A DNA stretch of 64,000 nucleotides from Bradyrhizobium sp. CCBAU 51765 (GTDB lineage: Bacteria > Pseudomonadota > Alphaproteobacteria > Rhizobiales > Xanthobacteraceae). The DNA lies in the NCBI RefSeq assembly GCF_015291725.1, contig NZ_CP030038.1, positions 6,437,001 to 6,501,000 of the forward strand. Direction: 5' to 3'. Numbering within the stretch: position 1 is the stretch's first letter; the number at the start of each line of letters is the position of its first letter. Below the pieces are notes generated by a model. The model was not told where the DNA came from, did no database searches, and saw nothing but the letters and a program-made list of their open reading frames with translations. Positions 15,854 to 24,180 of this stretch are shown one piece after another. A program made the translations under genes and the position numbers.

Positions 15854-17917
15854 ATGAATTACGGCATCGCATTCACGCCGCTTGTTCCCGCGATCGTGCT
15901 GTGGCTCGCGCTCGCCGCGATCGTCGTCATTGCGCTGGTGCTGCTTCTGGCGCGCGCACGCGGCGCCGCGGTGCGCGTCGCCGCGCTGGCGCTGGTCCTG
16001 CTGGCGCTCGCCAATCCCTCCTTCACCCGCGAGGACCGCGATCCCCTCACCTCGGTGGCGGCCGTCGTCATCGACAAGAGCCCGAGCCAGAATTTCGGCA
16101 ACCGCAACCGTGAGGCCGCCCAGGCGCAGGAAGCGCTGGTCGACAGCCTGAAGAAGATCAAGGGCCTCGAAGTCCGCGTCGTCGAGGCCGGGCAGGCCGA
16201 CGGCGAGACCGACGGCACAAAACTGTTCGGCGCCCTCGCCTCGGCCTTGGCGGACGTCCCGGTCGACCGCGTCGCCGGCGCGTTCCTGATAACCGACGGC
16301 CGCGTCCACGACATTCCGGCGAACGCCGCCGCGCTCGGTTTCCAGGCGCCAGTGCACGCGCTGGTCACGGGGCAGAAGGACGAGCGCGACCGCCGCATCG
16401 CGATCACGGCGGCACCGCGCTTCGGCATCGTCGGGCAGACCCAGACCATCAACTACCGGCTCGACGACCAGGGTGTCTCCGGCGAGCGCGCCAGGGTCAC
16501 GATCCGCCGCGACGGCGAGGTCATCAACGAGCGCACGCTGGGAAGCGGCCAGGCCGCCAGCGTCGACGTCGACATCAAGCATGCCGGTCCGAACATCGTC
16601 GAGATCGAGGCCTCGCCGCTCGAACGCGAACTGACGCCGGTGAACAACCGCGCCGTCGTCGCCATCGACGGCGTGCGCGACAAGCTGCGGGTGCTCCTGG
16701 TCTCGGGCGAGCCGCATTCGGGCGAGCGCACGTGGCGCAATCTGCTCAAGTCCGACGCCAGCGTCGACCTCGTCCACTTCACCATCCTGCGCCCACCGGA
16801 GAAGCAGGACGGCACGCCGATCAACGAATTGTCGCTGATCGCGTTTCCGACCCGCGAGCTGTTCCAGCAGAAGATCAACGAATTCCAGCTGATCATCTTC
16901 GACCGCTACGCCCGCCAGGGCGTGCTGCCGATCGCCTATTTCGACAATATCGCGCGCTATGTCCGCTCGGGCGGCGCGGTGCTGGTCTCGGCCGGGCCCG
17001 ACTACGCCTCCAACACCAGCATCTGGCGCACGCCGCTGGATTCCGTGCTGCCGGCCGAGCCGGTCGGCGTGACGGAAAAGCCGTTCTACGCGCACCTGTC
17101 CGACATCGGCAAACGCCATCCCGTCACACGCGGGCTGGAAGGCTCGGCGAGCGAGCCGCCGCACTGGAGCCGGTTCTTCCGCACCGTCGACACCCGCAAT
17201 GCCGTCAACCCGCCCGTCATGACCGGCGCCGACGGCAAGCCGCTGTTGTTCCTGTCGCGCTTCGGCGAGGGCCGCGTCGCGCTGCTGCTCTCCGACCACA
17301 TCTGGCTGTGGGCGCGCGGCTATGAGGGCGGCGGACCGCATCTCGATCTGCTCAGGCGGATGTCGCACTGGCTGATGAAGCAGCCTGATCTGGACGAGGA
17401 AGCGCTGCGGCTCCAGGTGCAGGGCAAGGACCTCGTCGTGGTGCGCCAGACCATGGCGGACAGCGTCCAGCCGGTGAGCGTCACCTCGCCATCGGGCGTG
17501 TCGCACGACTTGACGCTGGCGGCTGCAGATCCCGGCGAGTGGCGCGCCAGCCTTCCGGCGAACGAGCTCGGCCTGTGGCAGGCCACCGACGGCACGCTCA
17601 AGGCGCTGATCAATGTCGGCCCGACCAATCCGAAGGAGTTTTCGGAAGTCACCTCCACGGTCGATACCTTGAGGCCGCTGACGCAGGCAACGGGCGGCGA
17701 CGCCGTGCGCGTGGCCAGTGGCTCCAGCGTCGAGCTGCCGCGCATCCTGCCGGTGCGGTCGGCCAGCGTCTTCCACGGCGACGGCTGGATGGGCGTGCGG
17801 ATGCGCGACGCCAGCGTGGTGAAGGGCGTCGGCGTGCTGCCGATCTTCTCCGGCCTGATCGGCCTGTTGCTGCTGCTCGGCGCGTTTGCGGCGACGTGGG
17901 TACGCGAGGGGCGCTAG
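15854..17917 (+). CDS. VWA-like membrane protein of the MoxR operon
   Basis: A 687-residue protein. Two N-terminal helices (LVPAIVLWLALAAIVVIALV and VRVAALALVLLALANPS) precede a VWA-like domain with intact metal site DKSPS (VVIDKSPSQNF). A glutamine-amidotransferase-like middle region follows (DKLRVLLVSGEPHSGERTW ... SGGAVLVSAGPDY). One membrane helix ends the chain (LLLLLGAFAATWVREGR). The ATG at 15854 has AAGGTGG upstream. It follows the DUF4159 gene after a 130-base gap holding a palindromic repeat. The pattern matches the last gene of alphaproteobacterial MoxR/DUF58/DUF4159 operons, whose job is unknown but tied to envelope upkeep. Confidence 0.82.
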   Translation: MNYGIAFTPLVPAIVLWLALAAIVVIALVLLLARARGAAVRVAALALVLLALANPSFTREDRDPLTSVAAVVIDKSPSQNFGNRNREAAQAQEALVDSLKKIKGLEVRVVEAGQADGETDGTKLFGALASALADVPVDRVAGAFLITDGRVHDIPANAAALGFQAPVHALVTGQKDERDRRIAITAAPRFGIVGQTQTINYRLDDQGVSGERARVTIRRDGEVINERTLGSGQAASVDVDIKHAGPNIVEIEASPLERELTPVNNRAVVAIDGVRDKLRVLLVSGEPHSGERTWRNLLKSDASVDLVHFTILRPPEKQDGTPINELSLIAFPTRELFQQKINEFQLIIFDRYARQGVLPIAYFDNIARYVRSGGAVLVSAGPDYASNTSIWRTPLDSVLPAEPVGVTEKPFYAHLSDIGKRHPVTRGLEGSASEPPHWSRFFRTVDTRNAVNPPVMTGADGKPLLFLSRFGEGRVALLLSDHIWLWARGYEGGGPHLDLLRRMSHWLMKQPDLDEEALRLQVQGKDLVVVRQTMADSVQPVSVTSPSGVSHDLTLAAADPGEWRASLPANELGLWQATDGTLKALINVGPTNPKEFSEVTSTVDTLRPLTQATGGDAVRVASGSSVELPRILPVRSASVFHGDGWMGVRMRDASVVKGVGVLPIFSGLIGLLLLLGAFAATWVREGR

Positions 17918-17929
17918 AGCTGTTTCCGA

Positions 17930-18073
17930 TCAAGTTGGGTCATAGGCGTCGTAGCCTGCGGCGGCGAGATAGTTGCGGCACTCGTCAGAGGTGAAGCGGG
18001 TAAAGGCTTGCCGGATGGCGGCGCGAAGATCTGGGTCGGTGCGGGCTTCCGCGGTCCGAAGCAGCGCTTTCAA
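17930..18073 (-). pseudogene. IS630-type transposase C-terminal remnant
   Basis: Read on the minus strand the segment encodes LKALLRTAEARTDPDLRAAI then RQAFTRFTSDECRNYLAAAGYD and a stop. The ALLR.A..R and F...EC.NY...AGY patterns mark the C-terminus of IS630 transposases. Nothing upstream encodes the DDE catalytic part, so this is a remnant about 48 codons long left between the MoxR operon and the epoxide hydrolase. Confidence 0.8.
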
Positions 18074-18221
18074 CAGCCGCCTTTTCGTTGCAATAAGACG
18101 AGTTAACTTTGTGTCACGCGAGACGATGCAACCGCAAGCATTCGGATGCCGCGGCGGCGGCGGCCTTTCAAGCGGCCAACGGGCGTCACGCGGCGAGCGG
18201 CAGCGGAGCGAGGAGACGGCG

Positions 18222-19361
18222 ATGGCGACGCCCTACAAGATCGAGATTTCCGACGACCGCCTCGCGACCATCGCGCGCAAGGTCGCCGCCTACGACTGGA
18301 GCGAGCTTCCCGACGCGGGAGGTTGGCGATCGGGCGTCGGGGTCGCCGACCTCCAGCGGCTCGTCACCTATTGGCGGGATGTCTACGACTGGCGTGCCGT
18401 CGAGCGGCGCCTCAATCGGCTTCCGAATTTCATGACGGATATCGACGACGAGCACCTGCATTTCGTGCATTTGAAGGGCGACGGCTCGAAGCCGCCGCTT
18501 CTACTCCTGCACGGCTGGCCAGGCTCGTATCTCGAGTTCGAGCCGCTGCTGGAGCCGCTGGTGGCGGACGGTCACGACGTCGTCGTCCCGTCGCTGCCGG
18601 GCTTCGCTTTCTCGAAGCCGATCACCGGCCTCGTCGGGCCGCGGCGGGCCGCGGCGCTGATGAACGGGCTGATGGGCGAGCTTTACGGTGCCGAGCGCTT
18701 CATCGTCCAGGGCGGGGATTGGGGTAACGCCATCGCCGCGTGGATGGCGCACGACTGGCCCGACGCGCTGCTCGGCATCCACCTCAACATGGTCAACCTG
18801 CACGCGGAGGATGCCGCACCAACGAGCGACGCGGAAAAGGCATTCGTCGCCAAACGGGACGAACTCTTGGAGCTGGAGAGCGGCTACAGTCACCAGCAGG
18901 GGACGCGCCCGCAAACGCTCGGCGCGGCGATGGCCGACAGCCCCGTCGGCGCGGCCGGCTGGATGCTCGAGAAGATCGGCAAGTGGGCCGATCTCCCGGT
19001 GGCGCCCGATGGCCGCCCGGACATCTGGAGCAAGTTCTGCGAAGAAGAGCTGCTCACCAACATCATGCTCTACGTCGCGCCGTCCTCGGTCGTCACCGCG
19101 ACCTGGATCTATCAGGGCAGGCGCCTCGAAAAGTCGAACAAGTTTCCCGCTGGAACGCGCATCAAGGTGCCGACTGGCGTCGCCGCCTTCCCCGACCCCG
19201 TATTCATCCCGCCGCCGCGCTCCTTTGCACAGAAGACCTACGACATCGTGCACTGGAGCGACATGCCGTCGGGCGGCCACTTCGCCGCTTGGGAGGAGCC
19301 GGACCTGATGCTGAGCGACCTGCGGGCGTTCGTCGCCCTGGTCCTCGGCAAAAGCTCGTGA
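18222..19361 (+). CDS. epoxide hydrolase, alpha/beta fold
   Basis: A 379-residue enzyme with an N-terminal EHN domain (YKIEISDDRLATIARKVAAY...) followed by the alpha/beta hydrolase core. Key features are the oxyanion motif LLHGWPGSYLEFE, the nucleophile elbow VQGGDWGNAIAAW (Asp nucleophile), and the late histidine in MPSGGHFAAWEEPD. It should open an epoxide to a diol. AGGAGACGGCG directly precedes ATG 18222. It is monocistronic, with a GC-rich hairpin (19400-19418) downstream. It lies beside a transposase relic, so it may have arrived by transfer; the substrate is unknown. Confidence 0.88.
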   Translation: MATPYKIEISDDRLATIARKVAAYDWSELPDAGGWRSGVGVADLQRLVTYWRDVYDWRAVERRLNRLPNFMTDIDDEHLHFVHLKGDGSKPPLLLLHGWPGSYLEFEPLLEPLVADGHDVVVPSLPGFAFSKPITGLVGPRRAAALMNGLMGELYGAERFIVQGGDWGNAIAAWMAHDWPDALLGIHLNMVNLHAEDAAPTSDAEKAFVAKRDELLELESGYSHQQGTRPQTLGAAMADSPVGAAGWMLEKIGKWADLPVAPDGRPDIWSKFCEEELLTNIMLYVAPSSVVTATWIYQGRRLEKSNKFPAGTRIKVPTGVAAFPDPVFIPPPRSFAQKTYDIVHWSDMPSGGHFAAWEEPDLMLSDLRAFVALVLGKSS

Positions 19362-19399
19362 CGTCGGCAATCTTGGCGACCGCGGAATTGGCAGCTATA

Positions 19400-19418
19400 C
19401 CCGCGGCCCTGCCGCGGG
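19400..19418 (+). terminator. hairpin after epoxide hydrolase
   Basis: Perfect stem CCCGCGGC / GCCGCGGG with a 3-base loop, about 40 bases after the stop codon. No T-run follows, so it is a possible terminator only. Confidence 0.4.
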
Positions 19419-19513
19419 CGTGGCGGAACTAGCCTAGTTGCCCAAACGACACATCAGGTCCTCGGTCTTCATGCGCCGATCCCGCCGCCGTTGACATCCG
19501 CAGACCGATCCGG

Positions 19514-19534
19514 CGATGTTACACTATAACATCG
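19514..19534 (+). promoter_or_regulatory. probable Zur operator (zinc uptake regulator box)
   Basis: A perfect 8-5-8 palindrome: CGATGTTA, CACTA, TAACATCG. It resembles the proteobacterial Zur consensus with TGTTA and TAACA halves separated by a short A/T-type core. It lies 45 bases upstream of the DUF2946/TonB receptor pair. Zur would repress when zinc is plentiful. This rests on motif recognition and context, not on a computed score. Confidence 0.6.
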
Positions 19535-19579
19535 CGACGTCCTGGAATTGACGTCCCGATGTGGGGGTGGCGTTTCCAG

Positions 19580-19984
19580 ATGAAGTGGTTCCGGTCGCAT
19601 ATCAGGCACGGCGCCCGGCTCGCGTTGTTCGCGATGCTGGTGCAGCTCGCGCTGACATTCGGCCACAGCCACTGGTTCGCGCAGGCCGCGCCACTCGCCC
19701 AACCCTCGCTGCAGCAGACCGACGGCTTCAAGGGCGTTGCCGCGATCGACCGCGCCGCGGTCCAGAAGCAATCGCCGGCCGGCCCCGACCGCGAGCATCA
19801 AGGCGACGACAGTTGCGCGATCTGCGCCGTCGTCGCCATGGCGGGCACGATCCTGTTCGCGACGCCGCCTCTGTTGCAGCTGCCGCAGGCGATCGATCTG
19901 CTCTACCGCACCACCGACGCCGAATTTCTCCATCTGAAATCGGCCGGCACGGCATTTCAGCCCCGCGCCCCTCCCGCGTCCTGA
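19580..19984 (+). CDS. DUF2946 family protein
   Basis: A 134-residue protein with a signal-like start (MKWFRSHIRHGARLALFAML...) and the family marks GHSHWFAQA, HQGDDSCAICAVVAMA and FATPPLLQLP. DUF2946 proteins usually sit beside TonB receptors for metals and carry a His/Cys pair, seen here as HSH and CAIC, that suggests metal contact. A purine-rich GGGGGTGG leads ATG 19580; the alternative ATG at 19559 has no ribosome site. It precedes the TonB receptor by 145 bases and is downstream of the Zur-type palindrome. Confidence 0.75.
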   Translation: MKWFRSHIRHGARLALFAMLVQLALTFGHSHWFAQAAPLAQPSLQQTDGFKGVAAIDRAAVQKQSPAGPDREHQGDDSCAICAVVAMAGTILFATPPLLQLPQAIDLLYRTTDAEFLHLKSAGTAFQPRAPPAS

Positions 19985-20129
19985 CTTCCAACGCTTGATC
20001 ACGCCCAGCCTCGCCGCTTGCAGGCCAATGGCCGGGAGAAGTTGAAGTCGAATTCCGTCGCACTGCGACGGCAGGCCGCCTCCGATCAGCAAACCATCAT
20101 CCGGACGGCGCCTGACTGGAATCAGGACA

Positions 20130-22499
20130 ATGTCATTCAAATCGCGACGCGCGCAACGACTTGGCGGAGCAAGCCTGCTCCTGCTCGGCGCTGCCGCCAC
20201 GCCCGCCTTCGCTCAAGAGCCAGCCCAAGACAAATCATCGACGGAAATCCCAGCCGTCACCGTGACGGCGCCGAGCCCGATCGTGCGCAGGGCGGTGGTT
20301 CCGTCCCGCAACGCCGGCCGCGGCACGCGGACCGCGCGGGTGCGCAGCCGCGAGCAAACGGCGGAAGCAACGCCTGCGGCTTCCGCGCCCGCCGCGCCTC
20401 AGCCGGGCGTGCTGCCAATCGTGACCAACCAGTTCGCCACCGTCACCGTGGTGCCGAACGAGGAGATCCGCCGCGAAGGCGGCGGCCAGCTCGGCGATCT
20501 CCTGTTCTCCAAGCCCGGCATCACCGGATCGAGCTTCGCGCCCGGCGCATCCAGCCGGCCCATCATCAGAGGTCTCGACGTCAACCGCGTCGGCATCCTC
20601 GAGAACGGCACCAATGCCGGCGGCGCCTCCGACCTCGGCGAGGATCATTTCGTGCCGATCGATCCGCTCGCAACCAACCAGGTCGAAGTGGTGCGCGGGC
20701 CGGCGGCACTGCGTTACGGCTCGACCTCGATCGGCGGCGTGGTCAGCGCCACCAACAACCGGATTCCGGATGCGCTGCCCTCCTGCGCGCCGTCGTTCCA
20801 GAGCTACGGCCTGCCGACCAAGGCGCCGCTCGCGAGCGCCGCGACGTCGCCTTGCGTCACCGCCGAGACGCGCACCGCGTTTAGCTCGGTCGACCGCGGC
20901 GTCGAGAGCGGCGTGCTGCTCGATACCGGCGGCGGCAATTTTGCCTTCCATGCCGACGTCTATGGCCGCACCACCTCGGACTATTACATCCCGAGCTATC
21001 CCTATCTGACCGACCAGTCGCGTCCCGTGAACGGCCGCCAGCCCAACTCGGCGACGCGCTCGGACGGCGCCTCGATCGGCGGCTCCTACTTCTTCCAGGG
21101 CGGCTATATCGGCGCGTCGATCACGCAGAACGACTCGCTCTACCATATCCCCGGCATCGACGGCGCCGACCACAACACGCGGATCGACGCGCACCAGACC
21201 AAGATCAACGTCAAGGGCGAGTACCGCCCCGACGCGGCCGCGATCGACACGATCCGCTTCTGGGCCGGCGCGACCGACTACCGGCACAACGAGATCGGCC
21301 TTGCCGATCCCGCCGACCTCAACACCGACGGCATCAGGCAGACCTTCACCAACAAGGAGCAGGAAATCCGCACCGAGGTGCAGCTGATGCCGTTCAACGC
21401 CCGCTTCGCCGAGGTGACGACGGCGCTGGGCTTCCAGGTCGGCCATCAGGAACTGAGCGCGCCGAGCCCGGACAATCCCGGCACGCTGTTCAACGGCTTG
21501 TGGGACCCGAACAACAGCACGCGCGTTGCCGGTTACGCCTTCAACGAGTTCAGGTTCACGGAGACGACGCGGGCGCAGATCGCCGGGCGCATCGAGCACG
21601 TCGAACTGCACGGCACGACGCCGAACTTCCCCGCGGACTACCTGCCCGACGGCACGCCGCAGACGCCGATCGCGCGCAATCCGTCCTTCACGCCGAAGAG
21701 CGGCAGCATCGGCCTGTTGCAGGACCTGCCGGGCGGCATGGTCGGCAGCATCACCGCACAATATGTCGAGCGCGCGCCAAAGGCGGCCGAGCTGTTTTCC
21801 CGCGGCGGTCACGACGCGACGGCGACGTTCGACATCGGCAACCCGAACCTCACCATCGAGACCGCGAAATCGGTCGAGCTCGGGGTGCGCAGGGCGACGG
21901 GGCCGTTCCGCTTCGAGGCGACCGTCTACTACACGCATTTCGACAATTTCATCTATCGCCGCCTCACCGGGGTCATGTGCGACGACGACTTCGCCTCGTG
22001 CGGTGCGCCCGATGGCGAACTGAACCAGGCGGTCTACTCGCAGCGGAACGCGAACTTCCGCGGCGGCGAATTCCAGTCGCAGCTCGACGTCGGCGCCTTC
22101 CAGGGCGGCATCTGGGGCATCGAGAACCAGTTCGACTTCGTCCGCGCCACCTTCAGCGACGGCACCAACGTGCCGCGGATTCCACCCATGCGCATGGGCG
22201 GCGGGGTGTTCTGGCGCGACGACAACTGGCTGATGCGGATCAACCTGTTGCATGCCTTCGCGCAAGACAACGTGGCCGAGATCGCGGAAACGCCGACAGC
22301 GGGCTACAATCTGTTGAAGGCCGAGGTCAGCTACAAGACCAAGCTCAATCCGAATCCGTTCGGCGCGCGCGAGATGCTGGTCGGCCTCCTCGGCAACAAC
22401 CTGCTCAACGAGAACATCCGCAACTCGGTATCCTACACCAAGGACGAGGTGCTGCTGCCCGGCATCGGCGTGCGGGCGTTCGCGAACTTCAAGTTCTAG
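20130..22499 (+). CDS. TonB-dependent outer membrane receptor (zinc-type, ZnuD-like by context)
   Basis: A 789-residue receptor. Signal peptide MSFKSRRAQRLGGASLLLLG...FAQ, TonB box near IPAVTVTAPSP, plug domain with IVRRAVV, GGGQLGDLLFSKPGITGSSF, RPIIRGLDVNRVGILENG and the RGP motif VEVVRGPAALRYGSTSIGG. The barrel ends with the outer-membrane signature VRAFANFKF (C-terminal Phe). Two loops hold cysteine pairs (SCAPSF...SPC and MCDDDFASC). The Zur-type palindrome and the DUF2946 partner point to zinc uptake. AGGA precedes ATG 20130; the gene ends at a hairpin. Confidence 0.88.
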   Translation: MSFKSRRAQRLGGASLLLLGAAATPAFAQEPAQDKSSTEIPAVTVTAPSPIVRRAVVPSRNAGRGTRTARVRSREQTAEATPAASAPAAPQPGVLPIVTNQFATVTVVPNEEIRREGGGQLGDLLFSKPGITGSSFAPGASSRPIIRGLDVNRVGILENGTNAGGASDLGEDHFVPIDPLATNQVEVVRGPAALRYGSTSIGGVVSATNNRIPDALPSCAPSFQSYGLPTKAPLASAATSPCVTAETRTAFSSVDRGVESGVLLDTGGGNFAFHADVYGRTTSDYYIPSYPYLTDQSRPVNGRQPNSATRSDGASIGGSYFFQGGYIGASITQNDSLYHIPGIDGADHNTRIDAHQTKINVKGEYRPDAAAIDTIRFWAGATDYRHNEIGLADPADLNTDGIRQTFTNKEQEIRTEVQLMPFNARFAEVTTALGFQVGHQELSAPSPDNPGTLFNGLWDPNNSTRVAGYAFNEFRFTETTRAQIAGRIEHVELHGTTPNFPADYLPDGTPQTPIARNPSFTPKSGSIGLLQDLPGGMVGSITAQYVERAPKAAELFSRGGHDATATFDIGNPNLTIETAKSVELGVRRATGPFRFEATVYYTHFDNFIYRRLTGVMCDDDFASCGAPDGELNQAVYSQRNANFRGGEFQSQLDVGAFQGGIWGIENQFDFVRATFSDGTNVPRIPPMRMGGGVFWRDDNWLMRINLLHAFAQDNVAEIAETPTAGYNLLKAEVSYKTKLNPNPFGAREMLVGLLGNNLLNENIRNSVSYTKDEVLLPGIGVRAFANFKF

Positions 22500-22520
22500 C
22501 GCTCATACGCCATGAATTGT

Positions 22521-22543
22521 GCGGGAGGGCCTATCCCTCCCGC
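22521..22543 (+). terminator. hairpin after the TonB receptor
   Basis: Stem GCGGGAGGG / CCCTCCCGC with a 5-base loop, 21 bases after the receptor stop. The T-run is absent, but position and stability fit a terminator. Confidence 0.6.
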
Positions 22544-22573
22544 GTGAGCGGAATACAGAACCTCGATCATGCT

Positions 22574-22705
22574 CTAGTTGGCAACGAAGTGCGCGTGGCG
22601 AAGGCCCTTGTGATGGCCGTCGGCCGGCGGCTTTCCTGCAATCAACGCAATGCCAACGGCCAAGCCGATCGTTGCCGCCAGCAGTCTGACCAGAGAAGGA
22701 CGCAT
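22574..22705 (-). CDS. 43-residue His-rich membrane mini-protein, tentative
   Basis: A short frame from ATG 22705 to TAG 22574. The protein has a hydrophobic helix (LLAATIGLAVGIALIA) and a C-terminal tail with four His (ADGHHKGLRHAHFVAN). A GAGG ribosome site sits 5 bases upstream of the ATG. It converges on the TonB receptor, which is predicted to carry zinc, and a His-rich tail next to such a gene is suggestive. It has no recognisable family, so it is reported with low-to-moderate confidence. Confidence 0.45.
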   Translation of the reverse strand: MRPSLVRLLAATIGLAVGIALIAGKPPADGHHKGLRHAHFVAN

Positions 22706-23118
22706 TCCATCCTCGACATTGCGGCGTCAACATCGTGGCGCCGACATCGTCGGCGCGAACATGGGTTCTGCTTTGCCAAACTAAGCAGCGAAACTATGAC
22801 GGAAAGGGAACTATCGTTCTGATTGCATATCCATGAAACACAATTCTATTAAACGTTTTGGATTTGCGACTGAAGCGCACAATTTTTGAGCAACGCGACG
22901 CGACATTCACCGCGCGTGTTTGATTGCCGGTGTTCCACCATTTGTCACCCGGTCGGGTGACGCTGCGTTGCTTCGCAGTCATTAGCATCAGAAGCACCGA
23001 GCCCGATATTCGGCTCGACGTCGTGAATTGGTTCACACGCATTATTCTACCGCGCGAGTAGGGTCATCGGAGATCGATACCCGCGATTGCCACCAAAGTC
23101 TTGCTGTCGGAGGTTTTA
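22706..23118. other. non-coding stretch before the second TauE/SafE gene
   Basis: I see no credible gene in these 413 bases. It is noticeably more A/T-rich around 22800-22880 than its surroundings and must carry the promoters of the flanking divergent genes. Confidence 0.4.
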
Positions 23119-23949
23119 ATGCCGCCTATCGATCCAAAGGCAGCTTCCGCTTTCTCCGTCGTCAGATCATTTCCAGCAATTCCCACGGTCTGTCTGGGAA
23201 TCTTCGCCGTCGCACTTGCCATCTCGTCGAGTGCGACGAAAGCAGCTTGCTGGGTCGTGCTGCTGTCCGCGCTGGTTTCGAGTATCGCAGGCTTCGCATT
23301 CTCGCCGATCGCCGGTGCCTTCCTCTTCCATAGCTTGAGCGAGCCGATCACGATCGTCCGGATTCTCCTGGTGGCTTCGATCGCCCAACAAGTCTACTGC
23401 GTCTGGCGCTTGCGTGAATCGATCGAGATGCGCCGGTGCGCTCCCTACCTCTTCGGCAGCATCTTGACGTTGCCCATCGGCCTTCATCTCCTCTGCAACA
23501 CTTCGGCGTCCACCTTGCTGCCGATGTTGGGAGCTCTGTTGATCACCTATGGCACCTTCACGGCGCTGAAGCCGACTCTGCGGTCCGGGAAAAATCCCTT
23601 GTGGGGACGCATCACGGTTGGCGCGCTGGGAGGCATTACCGGAGGCCTCGCAGCATTTCCTGCCGCTTTCGTTTCGATGTGGTGCCATGTCCAAGGTTTC
23701 GACAAGCACCGCGCCCGCGCAATCATCCAGCCCTTCATCCTGGTCAACCAGCTCCTGTCGCTGTCCCTGCTGATGGTCTTGCGGCCGCCAGAGGCGATGC
23801 CGCTCGGCCTCCTCTTCTATGCAGCCCCCGCCGTGCTCGGCGCCTATGTCGGGCTGATGATCTTCAACCGCGTCGATACCGCTACGTTCAACCGCATCGT
23901 GGGCCTGCTGCTGATGGCTGCCGGGATCGGCTTTGTCAGGCCCCTCTGA
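23119..23949 (+). CDS. TauE/SafE family permease (second copy)
   Basis: A 276-residue membrane protein with about eight hydrophobic helices. The family's inverted pseudo-repeat shows as VVLLSALVSSIAGFAFSPIAGAFLF and GALGGITGGLAAFPAAFVSM. A very strong GGAGG leads ATG 23119. A 59-residue membrane protein and a LuxR-type regulator follow on the same strand with short gaps, suggesting a three-gene unit for export or import of a small anion. Only distant similarity is visible to the permease at 6940-7710. Confidence 0.78.
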   Translation: MPPIDPKAASAFSVVRSFPAIPTVCLGIFAVALAISSSATKAACWVVLLSALVSSIAGFAFSPIAGAFLFHSLSEPITIVRILLVASIAQQVYCVWRLRESIEMRRCAPYLFGSILTLPIGLHLLCNTSASTLLPMLGALLITYGTFTALKPTLRSGKNPLWGRITVGALGGITGGLAAFPAAFVSMWCHVQGFDKHRARAIIQPFILVNQLLSLSLLMVLRPPEAMPLGLLFYAAPAVLGAYVGLMIFNRVDTATFNRIVGLLLMAAGIGFVRPL

Positions 23950-23967
23950 AGGTTCGGAGTATTCCCC

Positions 23968-24147
23968 ATGCAAAAATCCCCGCAGGATCTCCCCCAGTCA
24001 GACCGCCCCGTGTTGCGCAAATGGCGGCTTGCGGTCGTCAGCTTCTATGGATCGCTGCTGGCCGTCATGCTGATGCTGGCGCTGACGATCAGTCATGATG
24101 TTCAAATTGCAGGCACGAGCGTGCCTCTCGCGTCTCTGAAGAAGTAG
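23968..24147 (+). CDS. 59-residue single-pass membrane protein
   Basis: Starts MQKSPQDLPQSDRPVLRKWR, then one hydrophobic helix (LAVVSFYGSLLAVMLMLALT), then a short exterior tail ending ASLKK. GGAG lies 8 bases before ATG 23968. It is 18 bases after the TauE/SafE stop, so it is probably an accessory of that permease. No family is recognised. Confidence 0.55.
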   Translation: MQKSPQDLPQSDRPVLRKWRLAVVSFYGSLLAVMLMLALTISHDVQIAGTSVPLASLKK

Positions 24148-24180
24148 AAGGGCTCGTCTGGCGCATCTGGGATCGCAATA

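Noticed and set aside
13573..17776. Two long minus-strand frames (about 749 and 672 codons) opposite the DUF4159 and VWA-like genes
   Set aside because: They mirror the coding genes of the MoxR operon and show the low-complexity Arg/Ala/Gly/Asp composition of antisense frames in high-GC DNA.
20235..22265. Long minus-strand frame of about 676 codons opposite the TonB receptor
   Set aside because: It is a GC-rich shadow of the receptor gene: no homology, Arg/Gly/Ala-dominated composition and no ribosome site. Receptor motifs on the other strand are decisive.
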